Origin: GWE2-40-63 sp050179685
GTDB taxonomy: Bacteria; Bacteroidota; Bacteroidia; Bacteroidales; SZUA-534
DNA length: 64,000 nt
Direction: 5' to 3'
NCBI GenBank assembly: GCA_050179685.1
Contig: JBFXEW010000001.1
Location: forward strand, 124,001 to 188,000
Below, in pieces: positions 42,837 through 50,531 of this stretch. Within the stretch, counting starts at the first letter, position 1, and every line of letters starts with the position of its first letter. The notes beneath the pieces are model-generated. The model was not told where the DNA came from, ran no database searches, and saw only the letters and a list, made by a program, of their open reading frames with translations. Both the position numbers and the translations under genes were made by a program.

Positions 42837-43721
42837 ATGGAATTACTAAACAAATATCCACTGCCTTTCGACGACGGTCACATAGTAAATAAAGTAATTG
42901 AAGCAAAAAAACTGGCCAAGGAACTATATAGTGCCGACAACCTGAAACTGGCCTTTAGTTTAATCGATTTAACTACCTTAAACGCAACCGATACCTTAGC
43001 AAAAGGACAAAAATTTGCGGAAAATGTGAATTCATTTCAGGAAAAATACCCAAACATTCCCAACGTTGCGGCAATTTGTGTTTATCCTCCGCTGGTAAAA
43101 ACTGTGGCTACTTATTTAAAGATTAAAACCGTTGGATTGGCTTCGGTTGGAGCAGGTTTTCCATCGTCGCAAACATTTTTAGATGTAAAATTACTCGAAT
43201 GCAAACAGGCTGCTTTAAATGGCGCTACCGACGTAGATATTGTAATCTCATTGGGGACCTGGCTTTCGGGCGATTATCAAACCGTATTTGACGAGGTAAA
43301 AGCTATAAACGAATCCATTGGTCATTCGCACCTGAAAACCATTTTGGAAACAGGCGAATTAAAAACTACCGAACACATTTGGAATGCCAGCGTTGTAGCA
43401 ATGGAAGCAGGCACCGAATTTATTAAAACCAGTACCGGTAAAATGGATCCGGCAGCTACTCCTGAGGCAGTTTATATTATGTGCGAAGCCATAAAAGCTT
43501 ACCACGAAAAAACCGGACGCAAAGTGGGCATTAAACCTGCCGGAGGCATGGTTACCTCAGAAGACGCCCTGGTTTATGTAGCCATTGTTAAAATGGTACT
43601 TGGTGACGAATGGCTCAACAAAAAACTATGCCGCCTGGGTGCAAGCCGCCTGGCTAATAATCTGGTTCACGATATTATTAAATTGGAAACAGGAAAAGAC
43701 GAGCCAATAGCTCATTTCTAA
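42837..43721 (+). CDS. deoC: Deoxyribose-phosphate aldolase
   Basis: DeoC splits 2-deoxyribose-5-phosphate into glyceraldehyde-3-phosphate and acetaldehyde. The 294-residue protein is longer than E. coli DeoC, as in the eukaryote-like branch. The Schiff-base Lys is K197 in 'EFIKTSTGK'. The second active-site Lys is K233 in 'GIKPAGG', and the acid pair is in 'DVDIVI' (132-137). 'CVYPPLVKTVA' is the conserved strand. The ATG at 42837 gives the expected start ('MELLNKYPLP'). It is followed 20 bp later by a strong terminator. With the deoxynucleoside kinase and MazG-like genes it suggests active deoxynucleoside turnover. Confidence 0.95.
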   Translation: MELLNKYPLPFDDGHIVNKVIEAKKLAKELYSADNLKLAFSLIDLTTLNATDTLAKGQKFAENVNSFQEKYPNIPNVAAICVYPPLVKTVATYLKIKTVGLASVGAGFPSSQTFLDVKLLECKQAALNGATDVDIVISLGTWLSGDYQTVFDEVKAINESIGHSHLKTILETGELKTTEHIWNASVVAMEAGTEFIKTSTGKMDPAATPEAVYIMCEAIKAYHEKTGRKVGIKPAGGMVTSEDALVYVAIVKMVLGDEWLNKKLCRLGASRLANNLVHDIIKLETGKDEPIAHF

Positions 43722-43740
43722 TTCCAAACCCTGAATTTTA

Positions 43741-43777
43741 AAAAGTCGGAACCTAAAAAAAATGTTCCGACTTTTTT
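43741..43777. terminator. Bidirectional terminator between deoC and the small lipoprotein
   Basis: AAAAGTCGGAAC (43741-43752) pairs with GTTCCGACTTTT (43764-43775) over an 11-nt loop, followed by Ts and preceded by As. It serves deoC (plus) and the lipoprotein gene (minus), whose stop codon starts at 43782. Confidence 0.85.
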
Positions 43778-43779
43778 CT

Positions 43780-44232
43780 TTATTGCCAGACCGGTTCTTC
43801 AAACTGATGCTTAAAAAACTGGTTCTTTATGGAATCCATTCCCCTAAAAATACTATCCATCCGCTCCATATCGCGCCGAAAACGATTGGAAAAAAAGTCA
43901 TCTTTATAAAAATCGTAGTGCAATAAAGAATCTTCAAAAAAGAAATCAGAGAAAAAGGGCGATTCAGAAAAGAAATAGCTTTGGTTAAAATGATTTCTGA
44001 AGCTTTGAAAAATACTATCTCCAAGCAGGGTATCACCTTCAACATTTGAATAAAAATACGAATAGGTGGAATCGTAGCGTATTAAATTACCCGATTCGTC
44101 GTATTCTTTATTTACCGAAATATTGGTTTGTGGATTGACAGCAGTTTCTGCTTTTTCTTTTTCGTCCTGGCCCTGGCAACTGCTTATCTGAAACACAACA
44201 GCCAGGCAGGCAATTGCAAATACGTGTTTCAT
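43780..44232 (-). CDS. Small lipoprotein of unknown function
   Basis: The ATG at 44232 gives MKHVFAIACL and 150 residues with a lipobox 'QISSC'. The in-frame ATG nine codons earlier lacks signal-peptide character. The mature protein is very acidic and rich in Phe, Asp, Ser and Tyr ('SYFYSNVEGDTLLGDSIFQS', 'SPFFSDFFFEDSLLHYDFYK', 'DDFFSNRFRRDMERMDSIFR'), a low-complexity composition. No family is recognised. It stands between Hsp20 and deoC on the minus strand, and the hairpin at 44251-44293 separates it from Hsp20. Confidence 0.7.
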   Translation of the reverse strand: MKHVFAIACLAVVFQISSCQGQDEKEKAETAVNPQTNISVNKEYDESGNLIRYDSTYSYFYSNVEGDTLLGDSIFQSFRNHFNQSYFFSESPFFSDFFFEDSLLHYDFYKDDFFSNRFRRDMERMDSIFRGMDSIKNQFFKHQFEEPVWQ

Positions 44233-44250
44233 TTTAAAACAAATTTTTAG

Positions 44251-44293
44251 GTTCAACAAAAAAGCAAACCGGCTGGCCTTTTATCCAGCCGGT
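44251..44293 (-). terminator. Terminator of hsp20
   Basis: ACCGGCTGG (44268-44276) and CCAGCCGGT (44285-44293) form a perfect 9-bp stem with an 8-nt loop. On the minus strand it starts 10 bp after the hsp20 stop and ends in a T-rich tract. Confidence 0.78.
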
Positions 44294-44302
44294 GAGTTTT
44301 TA

Positions 44303-44740
44303 CTATGCAATAGCTATCTGCCGGGCAGGCTTTGGTTTAGCTTCCTCTTTTTTTGGAATAACAATTTTCAGGATGCCGTTTTCGTACAAAGCTTTAATTT
44401 TATCGCTGTCGGCCGAATTAGGCAAAGTAAAACTGCGGCTAAACGATTGGTAACTGAACTCTCTGCGGGTAAACTGTTGCCCGTCTTTGGTTTCGTTTTT
44501 AACTTCCTTATCCGACGATACGGTTAAAACATCGTGGTTAAGTTCAATTTTAAAATCGGTTTTTGATAAACCTGGTGCAGCAACTTCAACCTCAAAGTCA
44601 TCGTTGGTTTCCTTTATATTAACCGATGGCAGCGTGGTGTTGGTTGAAGAAAAATTCCGGTTCGACCAATCAAACAAATCGTTTTCAAAAAAACGGTCGA
44701 ACAAAGTCGGGAAGGTGTTTGAAAATCTTACAAGTGACAT
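44303..44740 (-). CDS. Small heat-shock protein, Hsp20/alpha-crystallin
   Basis: The 145-residue protein has an Hsp20 domain (about 40-135): 'VNIKETNDDFEVEVAAPGLS', 'FKIELNHDVLTVSSDK', 'REFSYQSFSRSFTLPNSAD' and 'YENGILKIVIPKKEE'. The I-x-I-type C-terminal motif needed for oligomer assembly is present as 'IAIA' at the very end or 'IVI' just before. It is an ATP-independent holdase. It follows an AT-rich gap of about 220 bp in which I find no exact TAnnTTTG and no CIRCE element, so its heat control is not visible in the sequence. Confidence 0.93.
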   Translation of the reverse strand: MSLVRFSNTFPTLFDRFFENDLFDWSNRNFSSTNTTLPSVNIKETNDDFEVEVAAPGLSKTDFKIELNHDVLTVSSDKEVKNETKDGQQFTRREFSYQSFSRSFTLPNSADSDKIKALYENGILKIVIPKKEEAKPKPARQIAIA

Positions 44741-44961
44741 AACTCAATCCTCCATTTTTTAGTTAAACAATTAATTGATGATTTACTTTTTTCAAAGAAA
44801 ATGCCAAACGAAAGATCTTAAAGGTTTAAACCCTATAACCTTGTTTTATAACTAATTAACCCTTGGGTTTGTGTTGAATAATAAACTGAAAATATTTCAT
44901 GACATTTAAAATTCTGTCAAAATTTCAAACTGAAAGGAATTTTTGTCGCAAATTATATTCA

Positions 44962-45003
44962 TAAAAAAACAGATGAGAATAAAGACTTAATTCTCATCTG
45001 TTT
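44962..45003 (-). terminator. Terminator of ric
   Basis: AAACAGATGAGAAT (about 44967-44980) pairs with ATTCTCATCTGTTT (44990-45003) over a short loop. The A7 at 44963-44969 gives a U-run on the minus strand, 31 bp beyond the ric stop at 45035. Confidence 0.82.
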
Positions 45004-45034
45004 ATACAGCAAATTGATATCGAATATTTACTCC

Positions 45035-45769
45035 TTAAACACCTTTTGTTTTCAGCAATTCGGCTTCAAGCTTTAAGGCTTTTGGAAAAAGTATGTTATT
45101 CTCGATGTGAATGTGACGGTGTAAATCTTTTTCAAAATCTTCCAGAGCGCGGTTGGTAACTTCGTAAGTGCCGCAACCATCGTCGGGTGTAAGGTAATTG
45201 TTACTTAACTGGCGTAATTTCCGGAACCGTTCTCCTTCCACATCATGCTCGGCCATCATCACATTTATCGGATCCAGAATATTTCCTAAAGCCGATGTTT
45301 CAATGCTTCCCTGTTTTTGAAAAGCAATCATTTTTTTGATGTAAGGAAACAGAATCAACTCTTCTTTTTTCATGTGAGCCGTTAAATTTCCAACAGCACC
45401 ATCGAATAACTCTTTTATCTCAAATAATTCGGGATGATGATTGCCATGAACTTCGCACAATTTAGCCAGCTTTTGCTGAATAAAAACCGACTTTTCGCTC
45501 ACGTAGCTGTGATGTCGCTGTACCACATAATCGGCAAGCAAATCAATAGCCAGTTGATTAATGTATTTTGAATCGGGATCGTCGGTACCAAGAACCTGTT
45601 GCAGTTTGTTCAATAATTCTGAACTATCGGCACCCTCTTTATTACAGGCGTCGACAATGGAGATATTACCACCACAACAAAAATCAATTCCTTCTTTTTC
45701 AAATATTTCAGCGGTACGGTAGTTTAATTTAACCACCTCACCTACTATAGCGTTTGCATTAAGTTCCAT
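45035..45769 (-). CDS. ric: Iron-sulfur cluster repair di-iron protein (RIC/YtfE/ScdA)
   Basis: RIC proteins repair Fe-S clusters damaged by NO and oxidants. The 244-residue protein has an N-terminal DUF542/ScdA_N domain with the vicinal cysteines C31-C32 in 'DFCCGGN', then a hemerythrin-like four-helix bundle that binds two irons: 'RHHSYV' (84-89), 'VHGNHHPEL', 'HMKKEELILFPYI', 'AEHDVEGERF' and 'HIHIENNILFPKAL'. All expected His and Glu ligands are visible. It stands downstream of the cyd operon on the same strand and is preceded by a perfect palindrome that is probably its operator. Coupling to cytochrome bd, an NO-resistant oxidase, is meaningful. Confidence 0.95.
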   Translation of the reverse strand: MELNANAIVGEVVKLNYRTAEIFEKEGIDFCCGGNISIVDACNKEGADSSELLNKLQQVLGTDDPDSKYINQLAIDLLADYVVQRHHSYVSEKSVFIQQKLAKLCEVHGNHHPELFEIKELFDGAVGNLTAHMKKEELILFPYIKKMIAFQKQGSIETSALGNILDPINVMMAEHDVEGERFRKLRQLSNNYLTPDDGCGTYEVTNRALEDFEKDLHRHIHIENNILFPKALKLEAELLKTKGV

Positions 45770-45795
45770 AATTCCTACTTTTAAAATTTATGGAA

Positions 45796-45847
45796 CAAAG
45801 ATAAGAAATAATTATAAAAGGACATTCATATCCTTTTATAATTATTT
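45796..45847 (-). promoter_or_regulatory. Promoter box and perfect 17-bp-arm palindrome ahead of ric
   Basis: TATCTTTG on the minus strand (45803-45796) is an exact -7 box 26 bp before the ric start. Directly upstream, AAATAATTATAAAAGGA (45806-45822) is repeated as its exact reverse complement at 45831-45847 with an 8-nt centre. The palindrome occupies the place of the -33 element, which is absent, so a regulator should bind here. The site could serve NO or iron control by an Rrf2- or Crp/Fnr-type protein. This is inference. It may also act as a weak terminator for the cyd operon. Confidence 0.7.
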
Positions 45848-45894
45848 GTTTTTAATCTGCTTTTAGCAAACGAATATTTCTGCTTGTCGGTAGT

Positions 45895-46005
45895 TTACTG
45901 CTCTGCAGGTTCTTCAAACTTTTTAAGAGCAAAAAGCACCAGCCGATAGCTCACATAAATAAGAACCGGCCAGCTAAAAAAACTTACTATTTGTATAATA
46001 TGCAT
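45895..46005 (-). CDS. CydX-like 36-residue single-TM protein
   Basis: A short frame with an ATG at 46005 and TAA ending at 45895 encodes 36 residues. It starts MHIIQIVSFFSWPVLIYVSY, one membrane helix of about 20 residues, then a basic and acidic tail 'LKKFEEPAEQ'. A purine-rich tract (AAAGAAGA) lies just upstream of the ATG. It begins 35 bp after the cydB stop, on the same strand. Gene order, size and topology equal those of CydX/CydS, the small subunit that stabilises cytochrome bd. The sequence does not resemble enterobacterial CydX, so the match is by position and shape only. Confidence 0.6.
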   Translation of the reverse strand: MHIIQIVSFFSWPVLIYVSYRLVLFALKKFEEPAEQ

Positions 46006-46040
46006 AATCTATCTTCTTTAAAGTTTAAATCGAACAGCAC

Positions 46041-47201
46041 TTAATAAACATGCAGGCTGTCGTCGTCTTCCAATTCTTTTTGTGTAAGCTGTTTGTTATT
46101 AATCGATTTCCAGGCGTACCAAATGTACGCAATTACAAAAGGAACCATAAGAGAAACCACAGCCATTACTTTTAAAGTAAACTTGCTCGACGAACTGTTA
46201 AAAATTGTAAGAGAACTCTGCAAATCGAAATTCGATGGATAATACGCCGTATGGTTAAACCCGGCGACCATCAATAAGCCCAAAACCGTTAAAACAGTTC
46301 CGGCTCCGGCAAACCAGATTCCTTTGGTGCTTATCTTACAGAAAATTGTGATTCCAATTCCGTAAAGCACACCTAAAACACCAACCAAAAAAACAATCAA
46401 TACCAGTGGCATCTGTAAAAAGTTATGCAGGTATTTGAATTTCTCCATAAATACCTCATTGGTTTCCGGATTCACGGCGAAACCATCTTTTACCAACAGG
46501 TAAATAACAAAGTATAGAAAGAAAACCAAAAAAGGAATTGTATTTACCAACAAAGATTTTTTTGCTTTGGGAATTATTATTTCATCGTCGATGCTGTTGA
46601 TGAAGTATAAGTTGGCCAAAACACGGCTGAGAAAAAATACGGCTAATCCCAGGGCAACATTGTGGAATGTTAACACGGCTTCTAAACCATACCAGGGTGT
46701 TTGCCATTGCGAAATTACCGGATTATCGGGGTTGGTCAGGTTCATTTTATCTATTGAGAACTCGGCACCATTAAAAAAGGTTCCTACGGCGGTACCTATA
46801 AGTACAGTTCCCAGCAAACCATTTGTAAACAGAAAGGCCTCAAAAGTTTTTTTGCCCAGTACATTGTTTGGCTTGGTCCGGAACTCGTATGATACGGCCT
46901 GCAATACAAAGGCAAACAAAATGGCTATCCAAACCCAATAAGCGCCCCCAAAACTTGTGGAATAAAACAAGGGGAATGAGGCAAAAAAAGCGCCTCCAAA
47001 AGTCACTAGGGTGGTAAAGGTAAACTCCCATTTGCGCCCAAGTGCGTTAACCAGAATTTTTCGTTTATCTTCGGTTTTTCCCAAACTGTAAATCAGTGTT
47101 TGTCCCCCCTGAACAAACATTAAAAAAACCAGAATTGCACCCAAAAGCGAAACAACTATCCACCAATAGTGCTGCAACAAAATATAGCTTGAATCAATCA
47201 T
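46041..47201 (-). CDS. cydB: Cytochrome bd ubiquinol oxidase subunit II
   Basis: The 386-residue protein has about nine membrane segments. Family features are 'HYWWIVVSLLGAILVFLMFVQGG' at the start, 'ALGRKWEFTFTTLVTFGGAFFASFPLFYSTSF' (checked in short parts: 'NALGRKWEF', 'GGAFFASFPLFYSTS'), 'WQTPWYGLEAV' and the C-terminal 'TLKVMAVVSLMVPFVIAYIW'. It pairs with CydA and shapes the quinol oxidase. It follows cydA by 21 bp and is followed by the CydX-like frame. The complex reduces O2 to water with high affinity and tolerates NO and sulfide. Confidence 0.93.
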   Translation of the reverse strand: MIDSSYILLQHYWWIVVSLLGAILVFLMFVQGGQTLIYSLGKTEDKRKILVNALGRKWEFTFTTLVTFGGAFFASFPLFYSTSFGGAYWVWIAILFAFVLQAVSYEFRTKPNNVLGKKTFEAFLFTNGLLGTVLIGTAVGTFFNGAEFSIDKMNLTNPDNPVISQWQTPWYGLEAVLTFHNVALGLAVFFLSRVLANLYFINSIDDEIIIPKAKKSLLVNTIPFLVFFLYFVIYLLVKDGFAVNPETNEVFMEKFKYLHNFLQMPLVLIVFLVGVLGVLYGIGITIFCKISTKGIWFAGAGTVLTVLGLLMVAGFNHTAYYPSNFDLQSSLTIFNSSSSKFTLKVMAVVSLMVPFVIAYIWYAWKSINNKQLTQKELEDDDSLHVY

Positions 47202-47222
47202 AATTTCCTTTTTTATGGTTAA

Positions 47223-48782
47223 TTATTCGTCTTTAGGTCCAATTTGTATTTGCTTGCGCATGATTCCGATTTCAGCTACCAAAAGAGCGGTAAATACAAT
47301 CAGGAATAAAAAGAATGTAACTTTTACTGCCATGGTGTCGATTTGAGAAACGGCGGCAACAGTTGGCATAATATCCTGAATTACCCATGGTTGACGGCCT
47401 AATTCAGCAACAATCCAGCCGCACTGCGAAGCAATATAAGCCAAAGGAATTGTCACAAAAGCAAGGCGTAAAAACCATTTTTGGTTCTCAATCTGTTCTT
47501 TATACACAAAATACAAAGCCAGAATAAAGACAAGCATAAACCAAAACGCCAAAGCAACCATAATATGGAAACTATAAAAAGTAATGGGAACATTGGGAAT
47601 TATGCTGGCCGGATCGTTTAAAAAGCCGTAACCAAAATACTGGAAATTCTCTTCCAAAGTAAGCAAGCTGGCTTGTTGCAAGCTGTCGGCTCCCTCATCT
47701 TTTGCCTGTTTATAGGTTGCCAGCGCATTTAATGCTTTTTTTCCTCGCTCCATCTTTTCCTCAGCCGAAAGTGCAGTATGGGTCTGACCATTTTCATCCA
47801 CATAAGTGTAACCACCTTCAACAATATCTTTAATTCCGGGAACAAAGGCATCGGCATTTCGGTAACCTAAAAACGATAACAATTTGGGAATTTCAACTTT
47901 AAAATGATGCGCTTCCTGGTCATCGTGATATGCTTTTTCGTTATTTAAAACTCCAAAAACAATAATTCCGGCTCCTTCCTGTCCTTCGTACAAGCCTTCC
48001 ATTACTGCCAGTTTCATGGGTTGTTTTTGTGCCACCTGATAAGCAGAACCGTCGCCCGACCACACCAGATACAAACTACTGGTTAATCCAAAAACAGAAG
48101 CCACAATAATGCTTCGCTTGCTGAATAAAATATGACGCTTGCGTAACAAAAACCAGGCACTGATACCCACCACAAAAATTGCTGCCAAAACATACGCTGA
48201 AGTAATGGTATGCAAAAACTTATTGATGGCCACCGGAGAAAGCGCAACGTCCCAAAAGTTCATCATCTCGTTACGTGCAGTATCGGGATTAAACTTCATT
48301 CCAACCGGAAACTGCATCCAGCCATTGGCAATAAGAATCCACAATGCTGAAAGGTTTGCCCCAAAAGCAGTAAGCCAGCTCGATAGCAGATGGAACTTCT
48401 TACTAACCTTGTTCCAGCCAAAAAACATGACTGCAATAAAAGTGCTTTCCATAAAGAAAGCCATAATTCCCTCAATGGCCAGTGGGGCTCCAAAAATATC
48501 GCCCACAAACCACGAATAATTGCTCCAGTTGGTTCCAAATTCAAACTCCAGAATAATTCCGGTTGAAACCCCAATGGCAAAATTTATCCCGAAAAGAGTC
48601 ATCCAGAATTTTGTAATTCGTTTCCACTCCGGATTACCGGTACGAACATAAATGGTTTCCATAATGGCCACTATAAAAGCCAGCCCCAGGGTTAAGGGCA
48701 CAAACAGCCAGTGATACATGGCGGTAAGCGCAAATTGGCCCCGCGACCAGTCCACCAGCGACAAATCTAAATTCTCAATCAT
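47223..48782 (-). CDS. cydA: Cytochrome bd ubiquinol oxidase subunit I
   Basis: The 519-residue protein carries the hemes b558, b595 and d. The N-terminal 'LVDWSRGQFALTAMYHW' contains the axial His of the high-spin heme, and 'FMESTFIAVMFFGWNKV' is helix III. 'AQKQPMKLAVMEGLYEGQ' marks the start of the quinol-binding Q loop. 'GRQPWVIQDIMPT' is the conserved C-terminal signature. The Q loop (about 258-370) contains a charged insertion ('HHFKVEIPKLLSFLGYRNAD', 'SAEEKMERGKKALNALA'). Start at 48782 (MIENLDLSLVDWSRGQ) is the usual one. It lies 6 bp after the DUF4492 gene. Confidence 0.96.
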   Translation of the reverse strand: MIENLDLSLVDWSRGQFALTAMYHWLFVPLTLGLAFIVAIMETIYVRTGNPEWKRITKFWMTLFGINFAIGVSTGIILEFEFGTNWSNYSWFVGDIFGAPLAIEGIMAFFMESTFIAVMFFGWNKVSKKFHLLSSWLTAFGANLSALWILIANGWMQFPVGMKFNPDTARNEMMNFWDVALSPVAINKFLHTITSAYVLAAIFVVGISAWFLLRKRHILFSKRSIIVASVFGLTSSLYLVWSGDGSAYQVAQKQPMKLAVMEGLYEGQEGAGIIVFGVLNNEKAYHDDQEAHHFKVEIPKLLSFLGYRNADAFVPGIKDIVEGGYTYVDENGQTHTALSAEEKMERGKKALNALATYKQAKDEGADSLQQASLLTLEENFQYFGYGFLNDPASIIPNVPITFYSFHIMVALAFWFMLVFILALYFVYKEQIENQKWFLRLAFVTIPLAYIASQCGWIVAELGRQPWVIQDIMPTVAAVSQIDTMAVKVTFFLFLIVFTALLVAEIGIMRKQIQIGPKDE

Positions 48783-48788
48783 ATGGCG

Positions 48789-49007
48789 TTATTTTGGTGA
48801 TATTAATTGTTCAATTACATATTCCGACCGCTCCTTGTCATTCTCAAACTTATTTCCCAAAAAATCCTGAAAGAAAAAGAGTTTTAGCACAGCAAACATT
48901 ACAAATAACTTTATAATGATGATAGCCCATAGTTTCCGCCCCACAGTCATGCTTGTAAAGCCCTCGTAATAAAACCGGAAAACACGGATAAAAATATTTT
49001 TACTCAT
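48789..49007 (-). CDS. DUF4492 small membrane protein of the cyd operon
   Basis: The 72-residue protein has one membrane segment (about 27-48, 'KLWAIIIIKLFVMFAVLKLF') flanked by 'FIRVFRFYYEGFTSMTVGRK' at the N-terminus, the DUF4492 signature, and a charged tail. It stands directly ahead of cydA with 6 bp between, the regular arrangement in Bacteroidota. The function is not established. An assembly or stability role for cytochrome bd is inferred from its constant place. Upstream of it I see no exact TAnnTTTG box, so its promoter is not defined here. Confidence 0.88.
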   Translation of the reverse strand: MSKNIFIRVFRFYYEGFTSMTVGRKLWAIIIIKLFVMFAVLKLFFFQDFLGNKFENDKERSEYVIEQLISPK

Positions 49008-49216
49008 TGTGCGGTTGATTTTTTTTGAGCTTTAAAATTAACCATTTTCAACGGAGCTGCGTTTTTTAATTTCATCTTTTTTAACAGCAAATACGGCAAT
49101 GTTGATAATAATTAAAACTTCGCTTATACAAACAATGCTAGACCGCCGCTTGCTATTACCAGTCAATTTGCTGTTTATAGGCCAATTAGGCCAAACATGT
49201 AAAAGAAAAACAAGGT

Positions 49217-49247
49217 TTTGACAATTATATTTCAAATTGTACTTTAG
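49217..49247 (+). promoter_or_regulatory. Promoter of the glycosyltransferase pair
   Basis: TTTG at 49217-49220 is followed after 19 bp by TACTTTAG at 49240-49247, one mismatch from TAnnTTTG. It leaves a leader of about 50 nt before the TTG start at 49305. The upstream gap (49008-49216) contains no supported gene. Confidence 0.5.
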
Positions 49248-49304
49248 TACTTTGAAAAAATAAGGACAGGAATCAATCTTTTACTCTTATAAAATTATTC
49301 AAGC

Positions 49305-50531
49305 TTGAATAAACGTGTTTTATACATTTCGTACGACGGCATGACTGACCCTTTGGGGCAATCGCAGGTTATTCCCTACCTTAGCGGTCTGACTGCAAAA
49401 GGACATCAGATTTGGCTGTTAAGCGCCGAAAAGAAAGACGCATTTACCCGGCATCGACAAAAAATTAATACCTTACTCCAAAATCACAACATCAATTGGT
49501 TTCCAATACCTTATACAAAAAAACCGCCCATTCTTTCCACTGTAATCGATATCATCAGGCTTCAACGAAAAGCAAAGATGCTGGTGAAAAAAAACAACAT
49601 TGAACTGGTACATTGCCGCAGCTACATAACGGCTTTTGTTGGTTTACATCTGAAGAAAAAAGGTATTCCCTTTGTGTTCGACATGCGCGGGTTTTGGGCC
49701 GACGAACGGGTTGACGGAAACATTTGGAACTTAAACAACCCGCTTTACCGCTTGGTTTACCGGTTTTTTAAACGGCGCGAAAAACAATTTCTAGCTTCGG
49801 CCGATGCTATTGTAAGTTTAACAGAAAATGCCAAAACAGAAATGCTGCAATGGAATATCCACGGACTCACACCGGAAAAGATTTCTGTAATTCCCTGTTG
49901 TGCCGATTTAGACTTTTTTGATTACAATCAAATTAAAAAATCGGCCCATGAAATGTGGCGCCAACAGCTGAACATACTACCGGAAACTTTTGTGTTGAGT
50001 TATTTGGGTTCAGTGGGAACCTGGTACCTGCCTCATGAAATGCTGGCATTTTTTAAAGAACTACTGACACAAAAACCGGAAAGCTGTTTTTTATTTATTA
50101 CTAAAGATTCTCCTGAAATTATTCAACAACTGGCAGCCTTACAGGGAATTCCTCTTGAAAAAATTCGCATTCAGCCAGCCGAAAGGGAACAGGTTCCCGA
50201 ATTGCTTTCCATCAGTAATGCCAGCATATTCTTTATTAAGCCGGCTTATTCAAAAAAAGCATCTTCGCCGACCAAATTGGCCGAACTGATGGGATTGGGC
50301 ATTCCGATAATTGCAAACAGCGGCGTAGGCGATATTGAACGGGTAATGCAGGAGAATCCTTCGGGAATTTTAATTCATGAATTTAATGCCCCGGCTTACC
50401 ACAAGGCATTAAACGAACTGAGCCGGCTAATTAGCCATGAAAAACACCTTACCCGTCAATTGGCTTGCGAATATTTTTCACTTGAGCGGGGAATTGCTAC
50501 TTTTGACGCCATCTATCAAAAATTACATTGA
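49305..50531 (+). CDS. GT4-type glycosyltransferase (first of a pair)
   Basis: The 408-residue protein starts at a TTG. 'MNKRVLYISYDGMTDPLGQS' is the usual beginning of this group, so the next ATG (codon 13) would cut into it. The N-terminal half (about 1-190) has 'HCRSYITAFVGLHLKK' and 'FVFDMRGFWADERVDG'. The C-terminal half has 'VLSYLGSVGTWYLPHEML', 'IRIQPAEREQVPELLSISNA' and 'SPTKLAELMGLGIPIIANSG', the GT-B nucleotide-sugar site with the conserved E. Acceptor and sugar are unknown. The stop overlaps the start of the next glycosyltransferase. Confidence 0.88.
   Translation: MNKRVLYISYDGMTDPLGQSQVIPYLSGLTAKGHQIWLLSAEKKDAFTRHRQKINTLLQNHNINWFPIPYTKKPPILSTVIDIIRLQRKAKMLVKKNNIELVHCRSYITAFVGLHLKKKGIPFVFDMRGFWADERVDGNIWNLNNPLYRLVYRFFKRREKQFLASADAIVSLTENAKTEMLQWNIHGLTPEKISVIPCCADLDFFDYNQIKKSAHEMWRQQLNILPETFVLSYLGSVGTWYLPHEMLAFFKELLTQKPESCFLFITKDSPEIIQQLAALQGIPLEKIRIQPAEREQVPELLSISNASIFFIKPAYSKKASSPTKLAELMGLGIPIIANSGVGDIERVMQENPSGILIHEFNAPAYHKALNELSRLISHEKHLTRQLACEYFSLERGIATFDAIYQKLH

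Noticed and set aside
44741..44960. CIRCE or sigma-32-type site upstream of hsp20
   Set aside because: Short AT-rich palindromes (such as GGTTTAAACC) are present, but none matches CIRCE or a heat-shock consensus.
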